Assembly: GCA_947652605.1 (NCBI GenBank)
Contig: OX393576.1
Location: 14,720,575-14,784,574 of the forward strand
Length of the DNA stretch: 64,000 nucleotides
DNA from: Elmis aenea
Lineage: Eukaryota > Arthropoda > Insecta > Coleoptera > Elmidae
Direction of reading: 5' to 3'
Position numbers and translations under genes: made by a program. Position 1 is the first letter of the stretch. Every line of letters starts with the position of its first letter. Shown piece after piece: positions 36,036 to 47,000 of the stretch. Under the pieces are notes generated by a model. The model was not told the DNA's origin, did no database searches, and saw nothing but the letters and a program-made list of their open reading frames with translations.

Positions 36036-36906
36036 TATATAAAAGTCATAAAACTTGCAATCATTAAACCAAATCATTTCAGGGATTGGTAACGCAAATA
36101 AAAATTCCGAAATTCAAAATTTCACGTTATTGAGCATACGGCGAAGTATTAATTAGTCAAGTTGCTAGAATATATTAATGCAGATTTTTTGACTGAACGT
36201 TCAACGTCTTTCAGCTCCTTATAATGAAATTTACAGAGATCTGCAAAGCAAAAACAAAGAAACAGCCTACTATTTGCATTTAAACAGAGCGAATATACTC
36301 GTACACACAATAATGCTGCAGAAGAAAGTAAAAAAGGTGAAGATATTCTACAACAGACAAAATATCCCCTTTGTTTGTGCTTAGCAACGATAAATAGGAA
36401 GGATTGAATGTAGAATATCTGATATAAATATCTCTTTGTTTGTAAGACGTTCATTGTGTATGAACTTTTGTTAGTCTTTAGGAGGCGTAGGTTCAGTTTG
36501 TGTATTGCTTTTGAGTTCCGTTTAACAATAACAATAACATCGTTTTGCACTGTGCAAGATTTTATGGCAATCTTACCTTATTACACCTGGAGTCCCCAAT
36601 TCAAGGCAGAACATGGAGAGTTTGCTTATATTAGGAGCTAAGAAATCAAAGTTTTCATGGAAAAAAAGTTATTTACAATGTAACAAAACAGCAAAATTTG
36701 TCAAGTATTGTAATCAATTTTGAGAATTTTACAAAATTATAAATTTGTTTTTTTTGTTGTAAATTTATAGAATTAAAATGGACAATAATACTCAGCAGCT
36801 TATTTTATCACTAAAATTGTAAAATTAACCAATAAAACTAGCTTTAAAATATCTTCTTGAAAGTGACAACTGCATCTAAAACAATTTTTGCCCTACCGCA
36901 GTGGTT

Positions 36907-37432
36907 CTTAACCTGTACGGTAGGTCCCGTAGGGGGCGTCAAATATCTGAAGGAGGGCGCGAACGAATGACAGAGAAAACTATTTGTTGAAACGAGGGCT
37001 GCGGAGTCGGTAAAAAAAAAGTCGACTCCGACTCCGACTCCTGATAATTTTAGTAGTTCGACTCCGACTCCGACTTCGACAAAATTAAATACTAAGACAT
37101 TTTATGATGTGTAATATAAGAAAAAAAAAGAAATATAAAAAAATTATTTAAAATTTGAGCTTAAATTTTGCGGCAAAGGACCATCTCGCAATTTTTTGTT
37201 GTACCCGGAGTCGGAGTCGGAGTCGGTACATTTTTTCCGACTCCGACTTCACTGACCAGAAATTCCTTCTAAACTCCGACTCCGACTCCACAGCCCTGGT
37301 TGAAACAACAGGTCACCAAAGTGAAACGGGATTTAAAAACAACCTATTTTTAGTCACCAATGTGAAGCGGGATGGATTTTTCAAAACAATTCGAGGATCT
37401 TGTTTTAAAAGAATTGAAAAGGGGGCGCAATA
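36907..37432. mobile_element. Truncated hAT element with CAGTGGTTCTTAACCTG end
   Basis: CAGTGGTTCTTAACCTG at 36899-36915 is a common hAT terminus and is followed by 'gtagggggcgtc'. 'ggggcgcaataaaag' near 37423 may be part of the other end, but no inverse terminus is found. The interior is interrupted by the MITE at 36994. Confidence 0.5.
36994..37298. mobile_element. 'GGAGTCGGAGTCGG' MITE, 305 bp, perfect 8-bp duplication
   Basis: Both flanks are gttgaaac (36986-36993 and 37299-37306). The ends GAGGGCTGCGGAGTCGG and CCGACTCCACAGCCCTG are inverted, with hexamer runs of gactcc/ggagtc near each. This is a hAT-like MITE type found in many animals. Confidence 0.9.
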
Positions 37433-38877
37433 AAAGTTTTATTTTTGGTTCTTATCATTAATTAATGTAATAAACATCTTGTCTTAAACTTTTATAATAA
37501 TGCAAGAAAATTCTTATAAACATAGTGTTGTAGCTTTACAAAACACATTTATCAAAAAGATATTTTTATGACAGCTATTTTTAAACTATTGTTGGTAGCG
37601 ATGATTAGCTTAATAGTTATATTAATTTTATAAAACTTCTTAAACTCTTTGAATTTAGTAGTTTTAAAATTTTGTTGCAATTGTTACATTAATTTTCAAA
37701 TTGTATCAGAGATATGTAAAATCACTGACAATTTTGTTTATCAAATTTCCCGCTTTGTTTCGTTTTAGCCAACTTTGTAGCTCCAAGTCTAAGGTAATTG
37801 AGATGCCTTTGTTAAGCCTTGTATTTGGGACACTCTTCATAACTGTATGAATGTTTAAGAATAAGTTTCTATCGTTACCCTAAACGAAATCTCTTAAAGC
37901 TTAAAGCTGATATATTATTATCATCAATAAAAATTATTATACCTTAGTGATGTATGCAACACCAATTAAAAAACCATAAAAATCTTTTAACCTTTAAAAA
38001 AGCAAAAAATAATAATATATCAACACAAAATAGGGACTCCCTGTCAATTTAAATACGTTATGTGACTTTCACCTGGGAATTTAATATAAATGGGAACATG
38101 GAAATCTGATAGAAAAGGAAGTTAAACATATTTATTTAATACAGTGTAATGTCGCATAGGTTTTCAAACTAAAAAGAAAATTTCATGGATTTATTTATTT
38201 GTCACAAGTCTCGTAACAATTTTCTATTTTATTTTCATAAAGCGATAAACAGAAAATTCTTTGCAAACTCATATTTTTATAATCTTTTATTGCTAATTGA
38301 AGGATTTGGTTTCATTTTAAACTTGTTTAGGTTTGTAATTTTTCATCGCGACTCCTTTAAATTAGCGCAGAATCATTAATTTGCGGTAATATTTAAAACA
38401 TCTCATTAAAATGTATGTACTCTTCTTTTATAGGGCTCGCTTACATATTTCAGATCAAATAAAAGAAGATTTAATACATACATAAAAAAAGTATGTAAAT
38501 AATCGGTACGGTGTAGTGCGCCACCTACGTGTATTTAAATCAATTTTTTAGTCTGAACTTCTGAAAATTTCAAGTCAAATCAAATGAAAAAAGAGCGTCA
38601 GCAACACGAAAAATATTAATAATTCAATAGATCTTTTTATGCGATCTAATTTCAATATATTTTTTATTGCTGAGGGCGTTTTGTGTGTTCACTTGAATAA
38701 AATAGCGTTTTTTTATTCCTGACAATCTTATTGTAGTGCTGATTGCATTTTGTTTTTTAATTAAGATGAATTGTTTGTTGTTATAGTGGTAATGATGTCT
38801 ATTATATTCATGTATAAATCAATCTTTCGTATATTTAAAAAGTATTTTCTAGAAGTTAATGAGATATTCTTAAAATA
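37433..38877. other. AT-rich stretch with one solo terminus
   Basis: Read from 37837 on the minus strand a decayed AAGAGTGTCCC end has ATCTCAATTACC at base 34. Otherwise I see no gene or element. Confidence 0.4.
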
Positions 38878-39323
38878 CAGGGTGGTCCACTTTTTGTAGC
38901 AGGACTTTTTAACAGTCGATACAAAACTTATTTTAAAGCGAATATTCCAAATTAACATGGGTCCATAAACGCTTCATTTTAAATATACAGGGTGTTGAAA
39001 TTTTCGAAAAAATGTCAATAATTTTTTACCGTTTCTCAACCAGTAGATATATTTAAACCAAACTTTGTATGCAGCACCACCTTACAGGTTAACATTCGGT
39101 GAGAATGTCAACCCCTACAAGCAACCAGTGGCGAAGTTGTGGAGGTTCAGTTTCAATAAATTTTATAAAAAACTAGTACGGGCCTGTTTAAAATTAAACT
39201 TGAACTTGTTTTTGGGTAGAAAATTTCATTGTAAACAAAAAGTGTCTCTTGACTTTTCTTCGTAACTACCACCGTTTGGCGCCAAATTTGATTTATTTTA
39301 CTATTTTCGCGAAAAATTTCCTT
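38878..39323. mobile_element. CAGGGTGG-ended repeat, inverted copy of 16925-17372
   Basis: Starts CAGGGTGGTCCAC after TA. Blocks 'gcagcaccaccttacaggtt', 'caaccagtggcgaagttgtg' and 'ggcgccaaatttgatttatt' match the other copy in inverse order. A second CAGGGTGTTGAAA terminus at about 38990 lies inside. Confidence 0.75.
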
Positions 39324-39398
39324 ATGTTGATCTTAATGAGGCTGCGCCGCTTGTAAGCTTTCTAGATCCGTTATTTTGGGAGGAGCAGTCCTAGTCTA

Positions 39399-39605
39399 TT
39401 AGCATATACTAAGAACAACTATTCTCCATTCTGTCCTATGTTTTGCTTTTTCTTTCCAATTTCTAATCCCTGCCCTGCTTAGATCGTCTATCACTTTCTG
39501 CATCCATTTTGACCTAGGTCTGCCACGTCTCCTCTTTCCTCCGGGATCCCATTGTAACGCTGACTTGATTTGGGTGCCCTTATCTGCTCTTAAGACATGT
39601 CCCAA
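39399..39605 (-). pseudogene. LINE C-terminal fragment
   Basis: The 68-codon ORF reads MGHVLRADKGTQIKSALQWD, then PGGKRRRGRPRSKWMQKVID and DLSRAGIRNWKEKAKHRTEW. 'GHVLR...GKRRRGRPR..W...V..D' is the classic end of several LINE ORF2 proteins. The mariner copy starts 12 bases upstream of it. Confidence 0.75.
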
Positions 39606-39617
39606 CCATTATATATA

Positions 39618-40544
39618 AGGGGTGCATAAGTTCTCGTGGTCACCAACAAAGGACGTTAAAGAAATGTTTTTGTAAAGTACATCTTTATCAGTTCTCCCAG
39701 TCACCAATAGAGGAAATAAAAATATTTTGACATCTTAAAACCGCGCGTATTTCGTAATGTATATATTTTAAATTTCAACCATGGCTCCAGATAAAGTTCA
39801 CTTGCTTCACTGCCGTTTATCTTATTTAATTTAAATAAATCTAAAGCAGAAGCAAAGCTATTGATTGAACAAGCGCATGAAAAGACTGTATTGGTGAAAC
39901 AACAGTTCAAAACAACTGGTACAAAAAGTTGAAAAACGGTGAAAGAGCCTTGAAGACAAACCCAGAAGCCCAAGACCCCAAGAAACAGGTGATGATGCTC
40001 TTCAAGCCCTTTTAGATGATGACGCTACCCTATTAACAAATGAATTGGCTAAACAGCCAGGAATTAATCAGTCAATTGTCTTACGCAACGGGAAGATCCA
40101 AAAAGTTGAGAAATGGGTTCCTCATCAGTTATCAGACCGCAACGAAAACCAGAGATTGACAACAAGCATCGCCCTTCTTGCACGACACAAAAAATTCTTT
40201 TCTCATTGATAAAAAAAACCATCTTGCAATTAGAATGGAAAGTGTTGCCCCATTCAGCCCCATTCACCCGATATGGCTCCTTTAGATTTTTATCCCTTTT
40301 AATATTTGCAATACACATCGGCTGGTAAACGGTTCGGTAACACTGAAGAAGTGCAAAATTGAATCAATGAGTATATCGATTTAACGGACGAAGATTTTTT
40401 TCGAACTGGTATCAACTTTTGCCTGAAAATGGCAAAAGTGTATGTATGCTATTGGGCTGTATTTCGGTGATTGAAATATTATTGTCTTCCTTGTATATCC
40501 ATACAAAAAATCACTTGAAACCGCGAGAACTTATGGATAACCCT
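39618..40544 (+). mobile_element. mariner-type element, internally deleted (927 bp)
   Basis: TA flanks both ends. The left end AGGGGTGCATAAGTTCTCG and the right end read inversely, AGGGTTATCCATAAGTTCTCG, are inverted repeats. Full mariners are about 1.3 kb, so part of the transposase gene is missing. Confidence 0.8.
39780..40460 (+). pseudogene. mariner transposase pseudogene
   Basis: With frameshifts the plus strand reads MAPDKVHLL, then LLTNELAKQPGINQSIVLRN, GKIQKVEKWVPHQLSDRNEN and QRLTTSIALLARHKKF, then a gap over most of the catalytic domain, then SPDMAPLDFYL, the 'HPPYSPDLAPSDY' motif, and NTEEVQ...EDFFRTGI. That order is the mariner transposase. The first two catalytic Asp regions are lost or damaged. 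Confidence 0.8.
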
Positions 40545-40739
40545 TATGACACACTTACAGTTCATTTAACAAATCATACATTCAAAAGTTTTAGTTTACC
40601 AGATGACGTGTCAGACTGCTTCAAATCGAGAAATATTTACAGTAGCTTATTTACTAGTTATTATCAGAGTATGAAGCTGGACATGTTCAATATAGAATTA
40701 ATCCGTGTATTACATAATATGATTTGATCATCTCAAAAT

Positions 40740-41290
40740 TGAACATGGGTCTCATGGGAAAATACACAAGAGGTTAGAGAATTGGACTTGGGCCTGTAAG
40801 GCTGACAATTATGTAATTCATTCATAGCTGCTATATGTCCCTTCCTTATCAAAACATCGCTTGTTTATACCTATTATTGAAAACGTTTGTGTCGACCACT
40901 CGATGTTATGTAAAAGTATCTTAAGCAGGAGGATAATTCATTTTGAAGTGGTAATGCGACCAAAAAGATATTTTTATCGTTTCTGTAGACGTTAGACGGC
41001 AATAAATTTTATTGGTACACGGTAAAAGAAATATAAAAAATATCATTGGCTGTCTCGTGTCGTGTACTGTATAGTTCAGAACATTTTATGAATCAATCGG
41101 CCGATTAATAGATAATTTAAAAAAGGTACTAGTACAATAAAAGCAATTTACATACTCTTACTAATATTTATTTGTGTGGAAATTAACTACACACTAAAAT
41201 TTTAATAACGAATGTTTAAAGTAACTAAACACTTAAAATTTATGGTAAATTGTTTAAGCGCTCAAAATATGCCCCATTTGTAATTAAAGG
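40740..41290. other. AT-rich stretch, nothing recognised
   Basis: No ORF with a family signature and no inverted ends were found. Confidence 0.4.
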
Positions 41291-41298
41291 CTTTAGAT

Positions 41299-41646
41299 CA
41301 TGAGTTCTTAACCTTGTTTGTTCCATGGGCCCCTTTGCCAGTCAGGCAAAGGCTACGCACCCCTTCTTATAATAAAGTTTTTAAATGCATAAAATCAAAT
41401 AACGGAAGAGATTTTTTGAGATATGTAACAATTGTAATGTGATATGAAAATATATTATTTCTTTTAGTGATCAAGATATAGCTAACACTACTGTAATTTA
41501 TAAGTAAAGGAAGTGCTACATTTAAGTTAGAGGTTCGTAAAAATAAGATAATAAGTTACTTATTGCTCATCCAGGCTCCCGGATCCCCTGAAATCTTTCC
41601 ACGGACCCCAGAGGGTTGTCCCTGTATCCCTGGTTAAGAATCCCTG
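41299..41646. mobile_element. hAT-type MITE, 348 bp
   Basis: The left end CATGAGTTCTTAACC and the right end read inversely, CAGGGATTCTTAACC, are inverted. The flanks ctttagat (41291-41298) and ctctagat (41647-41654) match at seven of eight bases. Confidence 0.75.
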
Positions 41647-41729
41647 CTCTAGATGTTTAATTGAACTTTATAATAATTATTTAATATTAAAAAATATACA
41701 TGATTAAAATACAATAGTAAAACATGTTT

Positions 41730-42075
41730 GAAATAGTTATTTATGTAGCAAGGCCGAAAAAGTACGTTTTGGCCGAGGTGCATATTACATTTTTTGTGCG
41801 ATCGAATTAAAAACAATTTAAATTTTTAGTAATTTTCAAAATTATAGGTTAGAAACTACGTGACATTCTGTCACTGACAGATGACGGCGTATGTACTGCA
41901 TTACCGGCCCTCTCCTTAGCAACGGCCGTAAAAGTTACTTTTTCGGCCGTTGCTAAGGGTAACGGCCTGAAAAGTAACTTTTACGGCCGTTGCTAAGGAT
42001 AGGGCCGGTAATGCAGTACTTTATGGTTGCTAACGCGTCCGTCAAACAGCTGTTTCTAGTACGATCGCACAAAAG
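41730..42075. mobile_element. Repeat element with GC-rich cruciform core
   Basis: Shared with 47045-47360 from 'atagttatttatgta' to 'cgatcgcacaaaa'. TTTTGTGCGATCG (41795-41807) and CGATCGCACAAAA (42062-42074) are inverted. At 41898-42020 'tactgcattaccggccc' and its complement enclose repeated 'cggccgttgctaag' units, able to form a long hairpin. Confidence 0.75.
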
Positions 42076-42208
42076 GTAAATTTTATTGCGTTTTGAGGCA
42101 CAATATTACCCGCATTTGATTAATGTTATTTCTGCTTAGTTCAAGAAGTTGCCCCAATTAATACAATAAGTTGCATTTTTTATTGAGCTCAATAGCTAAG
42201 TTTGTTAA

Positions 42209-42784
42209 GCCCGTGTGACACGATGAAAGATTCGGTAAAGAAATTTGTACCAAATATTATACAGAAAATCTTATATCGTGTCATATAGGTTTCTCGTACA
42301 AAATTCTGTATAGTTTCTTGCATGTACAAGTGTTCCATGCAGTTTGTTGTACAGAAAATACAATAGAACGTGTTCTATTTGCAAGCAAGTTTTGATACAG
42401 AAACTGCGTGCTATAGATGCGCATTCAGTTCGTGAATAATATCCACTAACAGCTGATTTTGAACATCTGTTGCTAAAGGGAATATAAACAATAGAAATTC
42501 CTGTTAAAAGTTAATTCTTGGTAATCCGAAGCAGGATGTTGTTATTGTCTAAAACGGCAATTACAAGGGATAAATACCTTCTTTTAAGAGGAAGTGCATA
42601 TATCTGTGTTTATACTGTTTAGGCGCATGGGCATGGGCAATAACTTGTACCTACATAAAATTGTATCAGTGTCACACACAGTTTTAAATGAATGGAATTC
42701 TGTACTGAAATCTGTACAAGAAAAGCAATACAAGATATGTTGTCTTAAATTTTTATGGAGAAATTTACACCGTGTCACACGGGC
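42209..42784. mobile_element. piggyBac-like MITE, 576 bp, TTAA target
   Basis: GCCCGTGTGACACG at the left and CGTGTCACACGGGC at the right are inverted, with TTAA on both sides (42205-42208 and 42785-42788). The interior has further inverted blocks (for example 'gtaaagaaatttgtac' and 'tctgtacaag'). The sequence is unrelated to the TTAA element at 30070. Confidence 0.85.
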
Positions 42785-43149
42785 TTAACACTAGATCAAA
42801 TTCCACGATTTTTATAGTACCGGTTTAAAATAAGAATTACTTAATATCGAAATATTTTTATGTTAAAAATTATGCTTTTTAAGTTCCTACTCTTAAAGTG
42901 TGATTTTAAAACCAAATTACGGAGTAATTAACTTTGTCAAGTAAATGTTATATTTAAAAAACGAAGAGTAAATTTTATTCGAATTGACCGACACCTTTTG
43001 TTACATCAAGAAAAAGTAAATTAAACTCTAGATATATTAATTTGTCAAATAATGTAACATGTATGCAACTATATATTACTATAAGTTTTAGAAGCACATA
43101 TTTCTCAAAGGCAGTAAACCGAAAGTTTGTAAACTATTGTTTTTCTTTC

Positions 43150-43265
43150 TTTTTAAATGGATTCTCTTGTATCTTTCAGTGTTGGGGTATGTTTTCCTAG
43201 TTCTTGAATCGTTGGCTAGCTGTGGCACATCACTCCAGCTGTCTCCTCTTTCCTCTGTTCGGAGT
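43150..43265 (-). pseudogene. LINE C-terminal scrap
   Basis: Minus strand reads EERGDSWSDVPQLANDSRT, similar to the scrap near 62880-62935 (EEMCHSPQLANDVQRK). This is a short remnant of the same LINE type. Confidence 0.4.
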
Positions 43266-43269
43266 TATA

Positions 43270-43860
43270 TTTTGTACATTGGCTGTAAGCAAGTTATGAG
43301 ATTATAGATCCTAAATACAGCAGTCAAAAATGATGAATCGTACACTTCGTGCGAAGTGACCCTTAACAAATCTATCAGTCGTAGATCTTGTAATCGATTT
43401 TTTATTGTACTTTATTTACAAGAAAAGTGTAGAAGTAACTTTTATAATAAATTAAGAAGATTACATCTTGAAAGTTGATTAAGAAAAAACTGTCCAGTTT
43501 TTTAAGAAATTGAAAGTTTAGCAAAATATTAATTCACAAAGAACAATATTATGAAGTTTCTTAAAAATAACAGTTACAAATTTCTTTTTGATTTGAATAA
43601 AGAAATGTAATTAATGTTCAAAAATACATATTTGCTACAATTTCCTTAGCACCTTAACAACTTCATGATATAGCACTTTTGTATATTTTGTTAAACCAAA
43701 TAAAAATATTGCTTAGTAAAATGAACAGTTTTAATCGATGAAAGTAAAGTTTTATTATTTAATATTACATATTTATTAAAATGCAATGAAAAAAATACAT
43801 TAAATATTTTTTTAAATTACAGAATATTCATAATTTTGCAGATCGTTTGATTTTTTACAG
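43270..43860. other. AT-rich upstream region of the neuropeptide coding exon
   Basis: It ends in a strong acceptor (tttgattttttacag) right before the ATG at 43861, so this stretch is intron. Nothing else is recognised. Confidence 0.6.
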
Positions 43861-44041
43861 ATGTGGCGATTGGTACTTCTGGCGACACTCCTGCAAGTTG
43901 CTTGGGTAATTGGGAAGCCTATAGAACCCCTGGAAGGGCCACTTTGGTCTTTAAATGCCGTCCAGTTACCCTTACGCCTACATAGTAGATTTTCAGATAT
44001 GTTCAAACAACGACAAGAACCGCAAACTGTAGATGAAAAAG
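43861..44041 (+). CDS. Neuropeptide precursor coding exon 1
   Basis: Starts directly after the acceptor at 43860 and ends at the donor GTTAGT (44042-44047). Encodes the signal peptide and spacer, residues 1-60 plus one base. Confidence 0.8.
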
Positions 44042-47000
44042 GTTAGTTTTTTCAATAAGCAGTACAAATATGCAGCGTGGTAAACAAATAGTTTTATTTC
44101 TATTTATAATTCCCTTGTTTTTATATGTACTTGTTAATAAAATCATAGCGGTTCCAAATTGATAGAGATACAACACCGATTTTCCGGTAACTGATGGTCC
44201 GGCACCTCCTTTGGTCCGGATAAAATTACGAAAGGTAATTTGAAATTCTTGCACCCATCTAAGCAGTTTACTGGGTAGCCACGGAAGGCGTTGTGTGTGT
44301 AGGGGGCGCCTATTTACATTATTTACACAGCGGATAGCTAATTTTGTGAGATTCTCAATTTATTTTGCTTAAATTTAACCCTACCTATAGCTTTACGTTG
44401 GTCCGGCAAAATGTTTAATCCCCTAAGGTTTTGAAACCAAAAGTGCTGAAAAATCTGTGTTGTACTTGTACCTACCTATATCATATAAAAGCCAAAAATG
44501 TAAATTGAGAAGGTTTAAATGTTTTAAAATCATTGACCGGTCGCTAAACAATTAATTGTGCCGAGCCAATTACTTTTCTCACAAAATCGTTTGCAGTCTT
44601 AGCATCAAGTTACATTTTCTAAAGGTTTATTCCAACAAGCCGTTTAAAACCAATCCATGAATCAATGCACGAAGTGTTTTATTCGCATGCGTGAACTATG
44701 TACTAATAAATATATTGCCCAGTATTAGCCATTGTTGGAACGCTTTTACGACTCGCCTAACTGTAAATGTGTTCATAGAAATGAGCGCATCGCAAAGGTA
44801 AATACCTGAAGAATCTAGCACTAAATGGGATTGGGAGAGCGATGCACAGCACAGCGCATGCGTCTAAAAATCTTGGCAACAATTCGTCCTCCAGTTCATG
44901 TACTGTACTGATCATCCGCAAATCCTTTGATGTATTATTTTCAGAGGACGAATTGTTGCCAGGATTTTTAGACGCACGCTGTTCATAACTAACGTGAGCG
45001 TAGGTAGCTATGCATCGCTCTCCCAATTCCATTTAGTACTGGATTCTTAAGGTGTTTACCTTTGCGATGCGCTCATTTCTATGAACCCAATAGACGCAAA
45101 TGTTATTTACAGTTAGGCCAGTCGTAAAAGCGTTCCAACAACGGCTAATACTGGGCAATACATTTATTAGTACATAGTTCACGCATACGAATAAAACAGT
45201 TCGTGCATTGATTCATGAATTCCTTTAACGGTTTGTTGGAACAAACCTAAAGACTGATGGAACGTGATATTGATACTGTGCACACTAGTGACCGTTTACT
45301 GGATCGTCCAAGTAGCTGATGGAACTAACCTAATAATATTAACTTGCGTACAAATTAGTAGCAAATGGGATATACAACGTAAAATGCCCTGAGTAGTACG
45401 ATTTTAACTACTGAATCTAAAATACCCTAATGTTTCGGTTAAAGTTAAAGATAAAAATTACAAAAAAACGATGTAAGAATATAATAACTTCTTACAAGTT
45501 TAATAAAGAAACATTATAAGCTTAAGAAAATGCTAGCAGTAGCCAGGGCCGATGAGACGGTGTGGCAGGGGGGGCTCTGAGCCCCGGGCCCGGAGGTAAT
45601 TTAGGGGCCCAGGAGTCCACATACTTTTTTAATTATGGTGTATTAAATATTCATAATTCACAATTCGTTTTTTTTTTTAAATACATTTTCAAATAATTTA
45701 TTTACCTGGGGCCCATGTAATTTTTTTCCCCGGGCCCGGCGACGTCTCTCGACGCCTCTGAGCAGTACTATTTAATTGCGAAAATGCTGGTATCTGATTC
45801 GTCAGCTACAGCTAACCTAGTCGTTCATCGTAAAATTACAAACCATTCGAATATTGAGCATTCAGAATGTTAAAAGGCTCTAAGAATAGTCTGTTCCGTT
45901 TTCACGCTTGCTTTGAAGTCGTCCAAAAGTTCTTTATTTTTAAAACGAATTCAAAATTTACTTTTAGTCCATATTTGAATAAGATTATATTTTTAGAGTG
46001 ACTGCATGGAAAAAGTTTCCGTTTTACTTCTTTTCGCATACGTTAGTAAAAATATTTTCCTACGCCTACAATACGTAATGGAAACACAAACAAACCTAAA
46101 AGTTAAAGTTTCTCATACAGTATGCAATTAAAAAAGATTATTTAGCAACGAAAATCTATTGTGTACATCTGGCATCTGGTACAGGGCGATCCAAGTGTTT
46201 GGAAGGAATCTAAAGAGAAATGATACTTAATACTTAGTTAATAAAAATTTGACTCAAGTCTCTAGGGCAACTTTTTTGAAATTATGCTGTACTACCCCAT
46301 CTGTTATAGCAGTTTTTGTTTTTTCACTATGGGTAAAGGTTGAATAAAAATTACGCGTGCCAGATTTTGCCCACCCCTGGTGTAGATGCACTCCTAGGTA
46401 TTTATAGCTTTTCACTTGTTATAGCTGTATCAAGGTTTAGTTTATGTTTAACTATTTCCGCGCCTTTTTTTATATATTTAATTAATTACCTGTGTATAAC
46501 TTCCATCTTGTGGATAAGTTTTCTTCGGATTTCAAAAGTATCGCCGTTACGTATGCGAATATTAAGTAATTAATTTTAATTTTACTACTAATAACAATAC
46601 TATCCTTTCCATTTTTTAGTCTCCGATCCTACGGGGTTTCATGCTGTCTCTTAAAATTAATTGTGGAACATTTAATCTCGCAATCAGTATGTTTGAAATA
46701 CCTGGACAGTTACCATAAACAAAAAATATTTTATAATTTTCTTTATACACGCTGAAAATACGCCTAAATTTGTTATAAAAATAAAAAAAAGACTACATAG
46801 TCCCAAATGCATTATTGAAGAATACAACTATAAATATTATTGAAGATTTAAAACATTTAAAATAAAATGGTAAGTCAATTAGAAATCCAATTATATCACA
46901 TTTTGACCTAAAATTATCCTTCAGATAATAATAATTGTGTGTATGTTCTGTGGTCTGTCCAGTCTTATATATTGCTCCAGTTAGTAAAAAGCCTATCCTT

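Noticed and set aside
36149..36550. 133-residue minus-strand ORF
   Set aside because: Polar/hydrophobic mixture with no motif; likely a chance open frame beside a hairpin element.
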